A DNA stretch of 64,000 bases from Algoriphagus locisalis (GCF_900116615.1 NZ_FPBF01000003.1:248001-312000); one strand, 5' to 3'; positions 9,242 to 18,802 are shown, counted from the first letter of the stretch. Notes: generated by a model not told the origin, from the sequence alone. Made by a program: numbers and translations.

Positions 9242-10006
9242 CTATTCGTTCAGATTCCAATCATAATCCAAATGTGAAACTTTTGCATCGGACTTAATTT
9301 TAACATTGCTATACTTATTCAAAAAGTCAATTAGACTTCCATTCTTCGTAAAATCACCTTTAAACCAGGAGAAAATGGAAGAAATCTGAATTGAGTTTGG
9401 GGTGATTTTATTTCTGGAAGAGTCATTGATAAACCTTTTGGCAACCTTATTCAATTGTGACTCAATAGTAGCCGCTTCGAAAGCCTCATTCAACAGAGGC
9501 GGGCAGGAAACGGAAGCACAATTGATCGCAAAGTGGATTCTCGGTTCTTCAAATTCCTTTCTCAAAATGGAATGCTCAATCTCATCCAAGCTAGATTCCT
9601 GACCGCCAATTTTGAAAAACTTGTAGTGCCAAACATCCTTGATCAATGGGATTTTCAATTTTGGACCCAAGTCCTTGATACTTTCTACTGGATAATTATC
9701 TACGATTAACTTCACCGTAAAGGCATTATAAGCATTGATCCAATAAGCGAGCTGCTCGTCTTTTGACCAAGTTTTTCTATCTGGAGCATTTTCGCTGATA
9801 CTTTCCAAGTAGGCATCCAACTTCGCTTTTTCTTTAATAAATCCTTTATAATTCACTATTCCATCTGCGCTCACATTTGCTTTGAGCAATTCATTCCAGG
9901 ATTTATGGCTTGGCGGAGTGGTGCCCGCCATTCCGGGAACCGAACTTTGGCAACTGAAAAGTATGATGCTCAAAAAGAGAAGAATATGGGTTTTAATAGT
10001 TTTCAT
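9242..10006 (-). CDS. DUF547 lipoprotein
   Basis: A 254-aa lipoprotein (lipobox ILFSC). The mature part matches the DUF547 family: AYWINAYNAFTVKL in the middle and the conserved FAINCASVSCPPL near 167, whose Cys pair and the nearby His and Asn may form an active or metal site. DUF547 proteins are of unknown biochemical role and occur widely in bacteria and plants. It lies between the oxidoreductase operon and a rhodanese gene on the same strand, which may reflect a shared redox function, but the gaps of 50-90 bp allow separate transcripts. Confidence 0.85.
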   Translation of the reverse strand: MKTIKTHILLFLSIILFSCQSSVPGMAGTTPPSHKSWNELLKANVSADGIVNYKGFIKEKAKLDAYLESISENAPDRKTWSKDEQLAYWINAYNAFTVKLIVDNYPVESIKDLGPKLKIPLIKDVWHYKFFKIGGQESSLDEIEHSILRKEFEEPRIHFAINCASVSCPPLLNEAFEAATIESQLNKVAKRFINDSSRNKITPNSIQISSIFSWFKGDFTKNGSLIDFLNKYSNVKIKSDAKVSHLDYDWNLNE

Positions 10007-10094
10007 GAGAAAGGGTTTTGAACTGATTTACGATCAGAGGCTAAGTAAAGATGTAGAGAAATAAGATTTGGTCGGGTGCGAGACCAAAATTCGG

Positions 10095-10607
10095 TTAATA
10101 AACCTTTTCTCCCTTGGTCAGCCAGATGCCCCAAGAACGGGAATAGGTGTGAACTTGATTGGTCAGAGAGTCTCCGTGATAAATCGGCTTTTCCTCATTC
10201 GCCCATTCTATCAAGCCGCCGTATAGGTTGTAAACCTTTTTAAAACCTTCCTCTTTTAACTTTTTACCGATTTCCTGTGATCTGGCTCCTACCGTGCAAT
10301 AAACCAAAACCGGTTGATTCTTATCCAACTCTGCTACATTTTCCATAGAAAAAGTATCGTAGCCGGCCCAAATCGCATTCTGCAAATGACTGACTTCAAA
10401 TTCTTCCTTTTCCCGGGTATCCACCACCTGATAACTACTCAAGTCTGTGAGTTCAGCAGGTTTGACTACGGGAAAATCAGAATCGTAAAGTGTAGATAAT
10501 AATGCTTTATAAGCGGTGGACTGCCCAACAGCTTCGGGTGAAACGCCACAAATACTTATGAGGAATATTAAAACAAAAAAGAAGTGAGTCTTTTTAGGTG
10601 CATTCAT
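10095..10607 (-). CDS. exported rhodanese-like sulfurtransferase
   Basis: A 170-aa protein with an N-terminal signal-like hydrophobic segment (residues 8-28) and a single rhodanese domain. The active-site loop is C104-T-V-G-A-R-S with the DTREKEEFEVSHLQNA motif upstream, so it is likely catalytically competent for sulfur transfer in the periplasm. The Cys is preceded by LVY as in true single-domain rhodaneses. It sits 36 bp downstream of the Crp/Fnr regulator gene on the same strand and is probably cotranscribed with it. Physiological sulfur donor unknown. Confidence 0.85.
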   Translation of the reverse strand: MNAPKKTHFFFVLIFLISICGVSPEAVGQSTAYKALLSTLYDSDFPVVKPAELTDLSSYQVVDTREKEEFEVSHLQNAIWAGYDTFSMENVAELDKNQPVLVYCTVGARSQEIGKKLKEEGFKKVYNLYGGLIEWANEEKPIYHGDSLTNQVHTYSRSWGIWLTKGEKVY

Positions 10608-10643
10608 ATTGCCACAACTCGAAAACGCATCAAGCTGTTCATT

Positions 10644-11357
10644 TCAGGCATAAAAATCTGAAAGCTTTATCAACCCTTTTTTATCAAGAATGACAATCTT
10701 TTTCCCTTTCAACTCAATCAGTTTATCCTTTTTAAACTCAGAAAGAAGCCGGATCACAGATTCAGTAGCCGTACCAATCAAGCTGGCAATTTCCTCCCGG
10801 CTGAGAACCAAATCAATCTGTTGTTGATCTCCACCATCCAACCCATAAGAATTCGCCAATTGCAAAAGTAAGTAAGCCAGTCTCTCACGAATACTCTTTT
10901 GCGAAGCATCTACCAACTTCTCCTCCATCACCCCTATTTCATGAGAAAGTGCTTTAGTGAGTCTTTTGAAAAATGGTCCGCTGCTGATCAACGTTTTTAG
11001 AAATGGTTCTTTAGGAATAAAACAGATTTTGGCATCCTCGATCACCATGGCAGAATTGGTGTAGTTTTCCTCACCAAGTAATGCGCTATAGCCTAAAAGC
11101 CCACCTTTTTTCTCCAAATGAATAATCTGTTCTTTTCCATTTGAAGCGGTTTTGAACACTTTAATCACCCCAGAATTCACGCAAAATACGCCAAGAGGCT
11201 TTGCACCTTCGTAATAAAGCATTTGCCCCTTGCGATGGGAAATCATATTCTTGTTGTCTGAGATATTGCAAGCCTGCTCATCAGTGAGCTCAGAAAACAT
11301 AGAAAATTTCCGGCTGGCGCAAAGATCACAGGGATTCAAAGAAGAAGATTTAGACAT
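10644..11357 (-). CDS. Crp/Fnr-family transcription regulator
   Basis: A 237-aa regulator with a cyclic-nucleotide-binding-type beta roll (about 25-140), a dimer helix (about 140-175) and a C-terminal winged helix with LSREEIASLIGTATESVIR as recognition region. The N-terminus has C10-x2-C13 and there are further cysteines at 30, 59 and 112. FNR uses four cysteines for an oxygen-sensing 4Fe-4S cluster, but its spacing differs, so oxygen or redox sensing is only possible here. The neighbourhood of redox genes makes them reasonable targets (inference). A good TAAATTTG -7 element lies 33 bp upstream. Confidence 0.87.
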   Translation of the reverse strand: MSKSSSLNPCDLCASRKFSMFSELTDEQACNISDNKNMISHRKGQMLYYEGAKPLGVFCVNSGVIKVFKTASNGKEQIIHLEKKGGLLGYSALLGEENYTNSAMVIEDAKICFIPKEPFLKTLISSGPFFKRLTKALSHEIGVMEEKLVDASQKSIRERLAYLLLQLANSYGLDGGDQQQIDLVLSREEIASLIGTATESVIRLLSEFKKDKLIELKGKKIVILDKKGLIKLSDFYA

Positions 11358-11389
11358 ATCAAAAGAGGTAATTTCAGATAGGAGTAGTT

Positions 11390-11397
11390 CAAATTTA
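11390..11397 (-). promoter_or_regulatory. -7 element of the Crp/Fnr gene promoter
   Basis: Reading the minus strand this is TAAATTTG, a perfect match to the Bacteroidota -7 consensus TAnnTTTG. It predicts a transcript start near 11386, about 29 nt before the regulator ATG. No TTTG is found at the proper -33 distance, so strength is uncertain. Confidence 0.5.
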
Positions 11398-11408
11398 CAC
11401 TACAGGAT

Positions 11409-11882
11409 TTAAACTGGAGGTTCAGGAAAGCTTTTCTCTTGGGTAAACTTTTCACTATTGCCATCAAAACTGAGGCAAATATGCTGCAGGCCATTGCTAA
11501 TAAGCAGAAAAGGAGTTTTTAATTCCTTGTGATAAATACAGGCTTGTTCGATCGTTTTTTGTGTCAACTTCACTTTGGGAGCTTTACATTCAATAAGCAG
11601 GTAAGGGTTCCCACTTTTATTCCAGACCACCAAATCAGTCCTTTTGAGTAGTTTATTATAAAGTAGCCCCTTTTCCATTGCCAAAAGTCCCTTGGGAAAT
11701 TTCAACTGGTTGATCAGGAAATTGATCCAATGCTGCCTAACCCACTCTTCAGGGGTCAGGACCAATTGTTTTTTGCGAAGCGAATCAAAAATCCACATCT
11801 TCCCCTCCTTTTCTTGAAGTTGAGGCTCGAAATGCGGCAAATTGAGTTTGGGTAATTGTATCTGATCCAGATTGGAATCCAT
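11409..11882 (-). CDS. solo type I restriction HsdR N-terminal nuclease-like protein
   Basis: A 157-aa protein consisting only of the HsdR_N-type PD-(D/E)xK fold. The catalytic set D83 then E98-C-K100 is present in RTDLVVW...LIECKAPK. Full HsdR subunits are near 1000 aa with helicase domains; none is here, nor any HsdM or HsdS gene. Such stand-alone proteins are common in Bacteroidota and their role is unknown, perhaps DNA repair. It has an ATG start and lies just upstream of the Crp/Fnr gene but probably has its own or a shared minus-strand transcript. Confidence 0.8.
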   Translation of the reverse strand: MDSNLDQIQLPKLNLPHFEPQLQEKEGKMWIFDSLRKKQLVLTPEEWVRQHWINFLINQLKFPKGLLAMEKGLLYNKLLKRTDLVVWNKSGNPYLLIECKAPKVKLTQKTIEQACIYHKELKTPFLLISNGLQHICLSFDGNSEKFTQEKSFPEPPV

Positions 11883-11925
11883 GGATCAAAGATGGGGAAA
11901 TTTTAGAAATATGATTTTGAAACAA

Positions 11926-12609
11926 CTACTGAAAGTCCAGGTAGGGTGATATTTTATCGATCCATTCCTGTTTGAAAATCTTGATTTGCTTCAAATCATC
12001 CGAAGACTTATAATTTCCATGTTGCTTTCTGTAAGCAACTACTACTTTAGCTTCTGCATAGCTAAAATAGGGATGATTCCTCAACTCATCCACTTCCACT
12101 TCATTGATTTTTAGTTGCCGGAAAATAGACGGAGTAAAGTCAAAATATTCCCAAATCGCAGCTATCGTTTCAGGTTTCAATCCATAAACTTCTATAAGTT
12201 GACTTTTGCTGTGCAGCCCACCAAGACTTTCTCTAAACTTCACTATTCGGCTCGCCGTGCTTTGACCAACCCCTGGCACTATTTGCAGCGTAACAGAGTC
12301 AGCCTCAGAAAAGGGTATTCGATTCAAATTTTCCAGTTGCTTGGAATTTGACTTGTTTATAATTGTGTCTTGGGGGTTGAATACAGGATGAGGCGAACTC
12401 ACCAGTGTTATTCCGATAGCTTCTAGGCTGTCTATTTTTTGCACGTAGCGAAGATGGAAACTTTCCGCTTTGTTTGTCTTGATTTCCTTCAAAACGACCT
12501 GAATGATTACAATAACTAGCAAAACTGGGATAAGCATAATAAAGCCTTTTGACTCTTTGCGAGAAAACCCCAGGTAAACTTTCAGCCAATACAAAAATCT
12601 AGCTTTCAT
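11926..12609 (-). CDS. membrane-anchored helix-hairpin-helix protein (ComEA-like)
   Basis: A 227-aa protein from the Met at 12609; the longer frame needs a GTG at 12645 and adds a segment unlike a natural N-terminus. Residues about 18-35 form one membrane helix. Downstream are two helix-hairpin-helix units, the first with VPGVGQSTASRIVKFRESLGG and the second with SYAEAKVVVAYRKQHGNY. This architecture recalls ComEA, which binds DNA outside the membrane during uptake, but these HhH lipoprotein or membrane proteins are general in Bacteroidota and a competence role is not shown. It lies 43 bp upstream of the solo HsdR_N gene, same strand. Confidence 0.8.
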   Translation of the reverse strand: MKARFLYWLKVYLGFSRKESKGFIMLIPVLLVIVIIQVVLKEIKTNKAESFHLRYVQKIDSLEAIGITLVSSPHPVFNPQDTIINKSNSKQLENLNRIPFSEADSVTLQIVPGVGQSTASRIVKFRESLGGLHSKSQLIEVYGLKPETIAAIWEYFDFTPSIFRQLKINEVEVDELRNHPYFSYAEAKVVVAYRKQHGNYKSSDDLKQIKIFKQEWIDKISPYLDFQ

Positions 12610-12776
12610 AATATTCCAAAAAGTGATAGACCCTATCAATAACACATAAGTTAATAGTATTGGATCTTTAAATCAATAGGTCTTAGTATTGCATTGTAAA
12701 AGCGAATAGTTATTTAGACAGATTACAAATTACCAGATAGATTCCTGAAATGAACACTTCCCGGGTCTTTGTCTGT

Positions 12777-12784
12777 TAAATTTG
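12777..12784 (+). promoter_or_regulatory. -7 element of the hemA promoter
   Basis: TAAATTTG, exact fit to TAnnTTTG. It predicts a start near 12788 and a leader of about 13 nt before the hemA ATG. A TTTG lies at 12768-12771, too close to be the -33 element, so only the -7 box is supported. Confidence 0.5.
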
Positions 12785-12800
12785 CAGTTCAAGCTTAAGC

Positions 12801-14069
12801 ATGATGCAAGTCAAATTTAGAGCACTCAGTTTATCACATAAAAATGCACCCGTTCAAATCCGTGAGATAATTTCTCTGGACGAAAAGGCGGTACATGGTA
12901 TCCTACTGAAAATCAAGGATTTTTTTAGCTTAAATGATGCGTTGATCCTTTCTACCTGTAATCGGACTGAAGTTTACTACAGCCACGATCAGGACATCAG
13001 CACAGAGATAATCAAGTTGATAGGACTTGAAAATGGTCTGGCTGATATCGTAAACTATCTTGAATATTTTGAAATCATCAATGACGACAAAGCCGCGATC
13101 AGGCATTTGTTCCGAGTTTCGATGGGATTGGAAGCCCAAGTAGTAGGTGATATCCAGATTTCAAATCAAGTAAAAAGAGCTTATCAAGCCTCTGCTGATT
13201 TGAATATGACGGGACCTTTCCTTCATAGATTGATGCATACGGTGTTTTTCACCAATAAGCGTATCGTGCAGGAAACGGCTTTCAGAGATGGTGCCGCTTC
13301 CTTATCCTATGCTGCAATAGAATTAATCGAAAGCTTAACTTCGAATACGTTCGAACCAAGAATAATACTTATTGGAGTTGGCGAAATTGGAGAAGATGTG
13401 GCCAAGAATATGGTTCACCTGCCAAATGCAAAGGTCAAGATAACTAACAGAACCCTGTCTAAAGCGGAAACTATTGCAGCGGAAATGGGATTTGAGGTAG
13501 TTCCTTTTGAAAATTGTCTTGAGGCTATGGAAGAAGCTGATGTTATCGTTTCATCCATTCAGCGTTCTGAGCCATTTATTACTAAGGAGCTGGTGAGGAA
13601 ATTTCAGATCAATAGCTATAAGCTACTCGTAGATCTTTCTGTACCGAGAAGTATAGAAACTTCCGTAGAAGATGTCCCCGGAGTAGTACTTTACAATGTG
13701 GACAATATTCGAAGCAAAGCTTCTGAAACACTTGAGAAAAGGCTTGCGTCCGTCCCAAAGGTGGAAGAAATCATAGAAGAAACAATCAAGGAATTTTTCG
13801 ATTGGAAAAAGGAAATGATAGCTTCTCCTACTATAAATAAGCTCAAGCAGTCTCTGGAGCAAATCCGTCAGGAGGAAATGGCGAGATTTATGAAAAACGC
13901 AGATAAAAAGGAATATGCCGTGATCGACAAAATCACGAAAAGCATGATGCAGAAGGTCCTTAAAGTACCCGTGGTACAACTTCGCGCAGCTTGCCAGCGC
14001 GATCAGGCAGAGGAAATGATCCAAATTATCTCTGATCTATTTGATCTGGAAAAAGTAAAAACAGAGTAG
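12801..14069 (+). CDS. hemA: glutamyl-tRNA reductase
   Basis: First enzyme of the C5 route to heme: NADPH-dependent reduction of glutamyl-tRNA to glutamate-1-semialdehyde in the cytoplasm. The catalytic cysteine is C53 in STCNRTEVY, the NADPH-binding domain has LIGVGEIGEDVAKN near 190, and a C-terminal helical dimer domain follows; 422 aa is the usual length. A second Met directly follows the first, so the start may be one codon later. Its partner hemL is in the same window at 38247, not adjacent. A clear terminator follows the gene. Confidence 0.96.
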   Translation: MMQVKFRALSLSHKNAPVQIREIISLDEKAVHGILLKIKDFFSLNDALILSTCNRTEVYYSHDQDISTEIIKLIGLENGLADIVNYLEYFEIINDDKAAIRHLFRVSMGLEAQVVGDIQISNQVKRAYQASADLNMTGPFLHRLMHTVFFTNKRIVQETAFRDGAASLSYAAIELIESLTSNTFEPRIILIGVGEIGEDVAKNMVHLPNAKVKITNRTLSKAETIAAEMGFEVVPFENCLEAMEEADVIVSSIQRSEPFITKELVRKFQINSYKLLVDLSVPRSIETSVEDVPGVVLYNVDNIRSKASETLEKRLASVPKVEEIIEETIKEFFDWKKEMIASPTINKLKQSLEQIRQEEMARFMKNADKKEYAVIDKITKSMMQKVLKVPVVQLRAACQRDQAEEMIQIISDLFDLEKVKTE

Positions 14070-14090
14070 CAAGCACTACAATATCTAATA

Positions 14091-14129
14091 AAAATGACCA
14101 AAGGATTGAATCAAACCTTTGGTCATTTT
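14091..14129 (+). terminator. intrinsic terminator after hemA
   Basis: Perfect 14-bp stem (AAAATGACCAAAGG at 14091-14104 with its complement at 14116-14129), 11-nt loop, ending in TTTTA. It starts 21 bp after the hemA stop. Confidence 0.8.
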
Positions 14130-14163
14130 ACCTTTAAGGCCATTCCGAATAACCTACACATAA

Positions 14164-15729
14164 ATGAATAAAAACTTTACGCTACTCGTAAGCTTCATTC
14201 TTACATTTTTTATTTCTGAAACTTCCACTGCCCAGTCTTGGGAAGTTTACAACACACAGCTTCAGCTTCAATCGCGTTTGATTTACGATGAAATCGATCT
14301 CCTAAGCGAAACTGTAAGAATTGGTAAAAGAGGCAATGAGCTTTCGCTTTTATCGAATGATTTTAAACCCGCTGTTTCGTTGGTGGGAACGGAAATCTAC
14401 CAATATTTAGAGCCTTGGATTCTGGTGAAAGGACCAAATGGGATCGGTGCATTTCATGAATATGGGCAGCAGGTTTTGCCTTTGGAATATGAAAAAATTC
14501 AGACCTACTTCAATATGCTTTTGGCAAGCAAAGGAAATGAGTACTGGCTATTTCAAAGAGGTTTCAACAAAACAACCTATTTGGGAGAATTGGATGAAGC
14601 AAAGATTACTAATACTGGGCTGATCATCATTCGTAAAGGAGATGAGTATTCTATGCCTTTATCAACGAACCCTGACAAGACTTTTGAACTTCTATCGGAT
14701 AATGATGGCGAGTTTGTTTTGGCAAAAGAGCCAAGTGGATTTGGCTTGATCAATAGAGAGGGTGATTATGTTCTGGATCCAATTATTGAGACATTACAGC
14801 ATACCCATGGTAATTTCTATTACGGTTTTAACCAAGATCAGTACTTGCTGATCGAAGGAAACGACATTCAGTCGAATATCCGCTATAACTCATTTCACAA
14901 GATCACTTTTGAAAATGATATCATGCTGGAATACATTCACGGCAAGCTGCGTCGTGTGATGGAAGACGATGGTATTTTACTAGATGATGTGGGTATGACC
15001 AAGGTGGAAAAAGTCGGTAAAGATCTTTATAATGTGTATTTCCGCGACGAAAAAGTAGGATTATTGGGTAAAAAGGGCTGGCTAGTTCAACCTATGCTGG
15101 AAGTGGAAGAAATAAAAAATGGCAGCGAAGGACTTTTCCCAGCTAGTTCAAATGGAGCGTTTGGATTTGTGAATTCTGCAGGAACTTGGGTGATTCCAGC
15201 TCAATATGCTGAAACAACTCTATTTTCAGAAAATTTTGCTGCCTATCGTAATACGCATAATTGGGGGGTAATAAACTCATCCGGTGAGCAAGTAGCAAAT
15301 GCTTCTTGGGAAGAAATAAAACCTTTTCAGAAAGGCCTAGCTATTGCTAAAGCTAATGGCAAATACTTCTTACTAAACACCTTTGGAACGACCTTAAACA
15401 CTGAAGGGTTTGATGATATATATCGCACTACGGACGGATTTTTCATGGTTGAAAGATCGGGTAAATCCGGTCTTCTTGACAGCGAAGCTAAGGAAGTGAT
15501 CCCAACTGAATTTGAAGGATTACGCAGAGAGAGAAAGGATTTTGTGATAGTTCAAAAAGATGGTCTAACTGGAGTAATTAATGAAACTGGGGAAATTATC
15601 ATTCCAGTAGCCTATGAAAAAATCCTTGTTGATTGGGCAAATGATAAGATTTTCACTAAAAACAGCTTCACTCCAACCGTGATTCAAATTATAGAAGAAC
15701 CAAGCAAGAAAAACAAAAGAGGGGCCTAA
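14164..15729 (+). CDS. secreted WG-repeat protein
   Basis: A 521-aa protein with a cleavable signal peptide (hydrophobic 4-18, then ETSTAQ). The body consists of degenerate WG/KWG repeats of the pattern G-L-I/F-D/N-x-x-G-x-x-V-I-P-x-x-Y, for example near residues 190, 325, 365, 435 and 475; the last two, GLLDSEAKEVIPTEFEGL and GVINETGEIIIPVAYEKI, are the clearest. WG-repeat proteins likely form beta-rich rods or propellers; function is unknown. It stands alone between hemA and the convergent flotillin gene. Its stop codon lies in the loop of a terminator hairpin. Confidence 0.82.
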   Translation: MNKNFTLLVSFILTFFISETSTAQSWEVYNTQLQLQSRLIYDEIDLLSETVRIGKRGNELSLLSNDFKPAVSLVGTEIYQYLEPWILVKGPNGIGAFHEYGQQVLPLEYEKIQTYFNMLLASKGNEYWLFQRGFNKTTYLGELDEAKITNTGLIIIRKGDEYSMPLSTNPDKTFELLSDNDGEFVLAKEPSGFGLINREGDYVLDPIIETLQHTHGNFYYGFNQDQYLLIEGNDIQSNIRYNSFHKITFENDIMLEYIHGKLRRVMEDDGILLDDVGMTKVEKVGKDLYNVYFRDEKVGLLGKKGWLVQPMLEVEEIKNGSEGLFPASSNGAFGFVNSAGTWVIPAQYAETTLFSENFAAYRNTHNWGVINSSGEQVANASWEEIKPFQKGLAIAKANGKYFLLNTFGTTLNTEGFDDIYRTTDGFFMVERSGKSGLLDSEAKEVIPTEFEGLRRERKDFVIVQKDGLTGVINETGEIIIPVAYEKILVDWANDKIFTKNSFTPTVIQIIEEPSKKNKRGA

Positions 15730-15739
15730 ACCCCTCTTT
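15716..15739. terminator. bidirectional terminator overlapping the WG-gene stop
   Basis: Stem AAAGAGGGG (15716-15724) and CCCCTCTTT (15731-15739); the 6-nt loop contains the TAA stop of the WG-repeat gene (15727-15729). A T-rich run follows on the plus strand, and on the minus strand the other arm ends in TTTTGTTTTTC. It separates two convergent genes whose stops are only 13 bp apart. Confidence 0.78.
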
Positions 15740-15741
15740 AT

Positions 15742-16761
15742 TTATTTCTTATCACTTTTCCCTTTTGAGGAGTCTTTTGATTCCGAATCCGGATTCGCAA
15801 TTGATTCCCTCATGGAGGTGTCTGACTTGATGTTTTCCATTCTATAGTAATCCATCACACCGAGTTTCCCGCTTCTAAAAGCTTCCGCCAAAGCTTTTGG
15901 AACCTCAGCCTCAGCTTCAATTACCTTCGCTCTCATTTCTACATTTCTAGCTTTCATCTCTTGCTCCAGAGCGACAGCCATTGCACGTCTCTCTTCAGCT
16001 CTTGCTTCAGCAACTTTTAGATCTGCAGAAGCCTGATCAATTTGAAGTTTCGCACCAATGTTTGTTCCCACGTCGATATCTGCGATATCAATAGAAAGAA
16101 TTTCAAAAGCCGTTCCAGCATCCAAACCTCTTTGTAGAACAAGCTTGGATATTTTGTCAGGATTTTCCAACACACTTTTATGTGTAGCTGCAGAACCAAT
16201 AGAGGTAACGATCCCCTCACCTACTCTGGCAAGAATGGTTTCCTCACCTGCTCCACCTACTAACTGCGCGATGTTAGCTCGAACAGTAACTCTAGCTTTT
16301 GCAATCAACTGAATCCCATCTGCTGCCACCGCAGCAACATTAGGTGTATTGATAACCTTTGGATTAACAGAAATTTGAACAGCTTCAAACACATCTCTAC
16401 CTGCCAAATCAATTGCGGTAGCTTGCTTGAAGGTCAAGTTAATATTAGCCTTATCAGCTGAAATCAATGCTCTAATTACATTGGGAATATTACCTCCTGC
16501 CATGTAGTGTGTTTCCAGATCATTTGTAGTCAACTGCAATCCCGCTTTAGTGGCAGTGATCAACGAATTGACAATAATACTTGGTGGTACTTTTCGGATT
16601 CTCATTCCGATTAGCTCTCCTATTCCTACTCGGACATTCGAAAATTGTGCAGTAATCCAGAGGTTAACTGGCACAAAATATAAGAAGATGAAAAGTAAGA
16701 CAATTCCCGCAACGGCTGCTATGAGAATAAACATTGAACTTGATGGGTCTAGTGCCTCCAT
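15742..16761 (-). CDS. floA: flotillin-like protein FloA
   Basis: Membrane scaffold of functional microdomains, 339 aa. One N-terminal membrane segment (about 10-30, hairpin type) leads into an SPFH/PHB domain with the FloA-typical [24 protein letters not shown] and [16 protein letters not shown]; the C-terminal Ala/Glu-rich coiled region ends in a Lys/Ser-rich tail. Length and order match YqfA/FloA of Bacillus. The upstream nfeD gene ends one base before its start, the standard nfeD-floA pair, so they form one operon. Confidence 0.92.
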   Translation of the reverse strand: MEALDPSSSMFILIAAVAGIVLLFIFLYFVPVNLWITAQFSNVRVGIGELIGMRIRKVPPSIIVNSLITATKAGLQLTTNDLETHYMAGGNIPNVIRALISADKANINLTFKQATAIDLAGRDVFEAVQISVNPKVINTPNVAAVAADGIQLIAKARVTVRANIAQLVGGAGEETILARVGEGIVTSIGSAATHKSVLENPDKISKLVLQRGLDAGTAFEILSIDIADIDVGTNIGAKLQIDQASADLKVAEARAEERRAMAVALEQEMKARNVEMRAKVIEAEAEVPKALAEAFRSGKLGVMDYYRMENIKSDTSMRESIANPDSESKDSSKGKSDKK

Positions 16762-16762
16762 A

Positions 16763-17221
16763 TTATTTTACTAAAATTTTATTGTTTTCAATTTTTATAA
16801 TAGTGACTTCTGTCTCTACTGGAATAAATCCATTTTCAGACTTTACTTCATAAATGACCTCCCCAAAGCTAGCTTTTCCAATTGGTTTAAGATCTGAAAT
16901 TGCTTTTCCTGGCATTCCAACCTGTAAAGCATCTGTTCTACCATCGAAAGCCCCTCCTTCCATTGCTGATTTAAGTGAGAAACGATCCCAAACTCCAGAG
17001 TTAAATCCATAGACTATGGCAGCAAGGTTAAGAATCACGGCGATGGAAGTAATCCACCACGCTATTTCGGAATCAAAACTCAGGAAGGCATAGGCTACTC
17101 CTGCCAGACTCACCACCATACCAAAGATCCCGACAACAGTAGTACCCGGGACAAATAGTACCTCTGCCAGTAAAAGGACTAGGCCGATAATTAATAGACT
17201 TGATAGAACTAAGATGGTCAT
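16763..17221 (-). CDS. NfeD family membrane protein
   Basis: Short NfeD of 152 aa from the Met at 17221. A longer frame to 17290 adds a non-hydrophobic lead that would precede the membrane segments, so I reject it. Three to four hydrophobic helices (about 3-75) are followed by a C-terminal OB-fold domain (about 95-152) with the [13 protein letters not shown] and [17 protein letters not shown] motifs. Such proteins partner flotillins and stomatins; here the partner is floA directly downstream. There is no N-terminal ClpP-like protease domain as in long NfeD. Confidence 0.9.
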   Translation of the reverse strand: MTILVLSSLLIIGLVLLLAEVLFVPGTTVVGIFGMVVSLAGVAYAFLSFDSEIAWWITSIAVILNLAAIVYGFNSGVWDRFSLKSAMEGGAFDGRTDALQVGMPGKAISDLKPIGKASFGEVIYEVKSENGFIPVETEVTIIKIENNKILVK

Positions 17222-17290
17222 AGACTTTATAGAAAAAGAATAGGTGTCTAAAATACAAGTTTCCTTGTTACCCCTAACTAAATAAACCAA

Positions 17291-17316
17291 AAAAAGCCCG
17301 GAAATATCCGGGCTTG
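17291..17316 (-). terminator. terminator of proS
   Basis: Stem AAGCCCGGA (17295-17303) with TCCGGGCTT (17308-17316) and a 4-nt loop; on the minus strand it is followed by a run of six T. It begins 5 bp after the proS stop codon. Confidence 0.85.
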
Positions 17317-17320
17317 TTGA

Positions 17321-18802
17321 TTAGTAGGCTTTTGCAAAAAGGACTCGACCATTGGAGGGTTTGCCTGAAAAGACACAAACACCTGCTTCTTCTTTTCTAT
17401 CCAAAGGAATACAGCGTATCGTCGCTTTTGTGAGATCCTTGATTTTTTCCTCTGTCTCAGCGGTGCCATCCCAATGCGCAGATAAGAATCCGCCTTTTTC
17501 TTCCAGCTGTTCTTTAAACTCATCCCATGAATTGACTTCAGTAGTCATTTCAGTTCTGAAATTGAAAGCTTTTGAGTAAATGCTAGCTTGAATTTCTTCT
17601 AGCATAGCTGTTATCTTCTCAGAGATAGGTTGAGAAGCCAATTCAAATTGCTCTTTGGTAAGCGTATCTCTTCTTGCTATTTCTAAAGTGCCATTTTCCA
17701 AATCTCTTGGCCCAATCGCGATTCTCAATGGAACCCCTTTCAATTCATGCTCTGCAAATTTGAAACCTGGTTTGTAAGTATCTCGGCTATCATATTTCAC
17801 TGAAACCCCAGCTTTGCGAAGCTCAGTCATGATTTCATTCGCCTTCTCAGTGATTGCATCAAATTCCTCATCCTTTCTATAAATAGGAATAATCACTACT
17901 TGTATAGGTGCCAATTTCGGAGGCAATACTAAGCCATTGTCGTCGGAGTGAGCCATTATCAGCGCTCCCATTAGCCGTGTACTTACCCCCCAAGAAGTAC
18001 CCCAAACGTAATCCAGTCCACCTTCTTTGGTAGCGAATTTCACATCAAAAGCTTTTGCAAAATTTTGCCCTAAGAAGTGAGAAGTTCCTGCCTGTAGCGC
18101 CTTTCCATCCTGCATCATCGCTTCTATACACAGTGTATCATCAGCTCCTGCGAAACGCTCCGTCTCAGTTTTCCTGCCTCTGACAACGGGCAATGCCATG
18201 AAGTCTTCAGCGAACTGGGCGTAAACATTCATCATTTGCAATGTCTCTGCTTCAGCTTCCTTTTTAGTAGCGTGAGCAGTATGTCCTTCCTGCCAAAGGA
18301 ATTCTGTAGTTCGGAGAAAAAGCCTGGTTCTCATTTCCCAACGAACGACATTTGCCCATTGATTAACTAGTAACGGAAGGTCTCGATAAGATTGAATCCA
18401 ATTTTTATAAGTACTCCAGATGACAGTTTCTGATGTTGGACGAACGATTAACTCTTCCTCTAATTTTGCTTCTGGGTCAACTATTACTCCACTGCCATCC
18501 TCAGCATTTTTTAATCTATAGTGCGTAACTACTGCACATTCCTTTGCAAAGCCTTCCACATGGCTAGCTTCTTTACTCAAAAATGATTTTGGAATAAAAA
18601 GCGGAAAATAGGCATTCGAATGACCGGTCTCTTTGAACATGCGATCTAGCTCAGCTTGCATTTTTTCCCATATAGAATAGCCGTAAGGTTTGATCACCAT
18701 GCAACCTCGAACGGCTGAATTCTCTGCCAAATCGGCTTTTTTCACTAATTCATTGTACCAAAGCGAATAATCCTCGCTTCTCTTAGGTAGTCCTTTACTC
18801 AT
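17321..18802 (-). CDS. proS: prolyl-tRNA synthetase, archaeal/eukaryotic-like type
   Basis: Charges tRNA-Pro in the cytoplasm. The 493-aa length without the large editing insertion marks the short ProRS type 3 common in Bacteroidota. Class II motifs are visible: [19 protein letters not shown] and [16 protein letters not shown] in the catalytic core (about 140-200), then the anticodon-binding domain (from about 290) and the C-terminal domain ending in AKAY. The gene is monocistronic, with a terminator after it and a TATATTTG box 48 bp before the start. Confidence 0.95.
   Translation of the reverse strand: MSKGLPKRSEDYSLWYNELVKKADLAENSAVRGCMVIKPYGYSIWEKMQAELDRMFKETGHSNAYFPLFIPKSFLSKEASHVEGFAKECAVVTHYRLKNAEDGSGVIVDPEAKLEEELIVRPTSETVIWSTYKNWIQSYRDLPLLVNQWANVVRWEMRTRLFLRTTEFLWQEGHTAHATKKEAEAETLQMMNVYAQFAEDFMALPVVRGRKTETERFAGADDTLCIEAMMQDGKALQAGTSHFLGQNFAKAFDVKFATKEGGLDYVWGTSWGVSTRLMGALIMAHSDDNGLVLPPKLAPIQVVIIPIYRKDEEFDAITEKANEIMTELRKAGVSVKYDSRDTYKPGFKFAEHELKGVPLRIAIGPRDLENGTLEIARRDTLTKEQFELASQPISEKITAMLEEIQASIYSKAFNFRTEMTTEVNSWDEFKEQLEEKGGFLSAHWDGTAETEEKIKDLTKATIRCIPLDRKEEAGVCVFSGKPSNGRVLFAKAY

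Noticed and set aside
11926..12645. GTG start for the HhH protein
   Set aside because: The Met at 12609 gives a conventional basic N-terminus before the membrane helix; the extension has no supporting feature.
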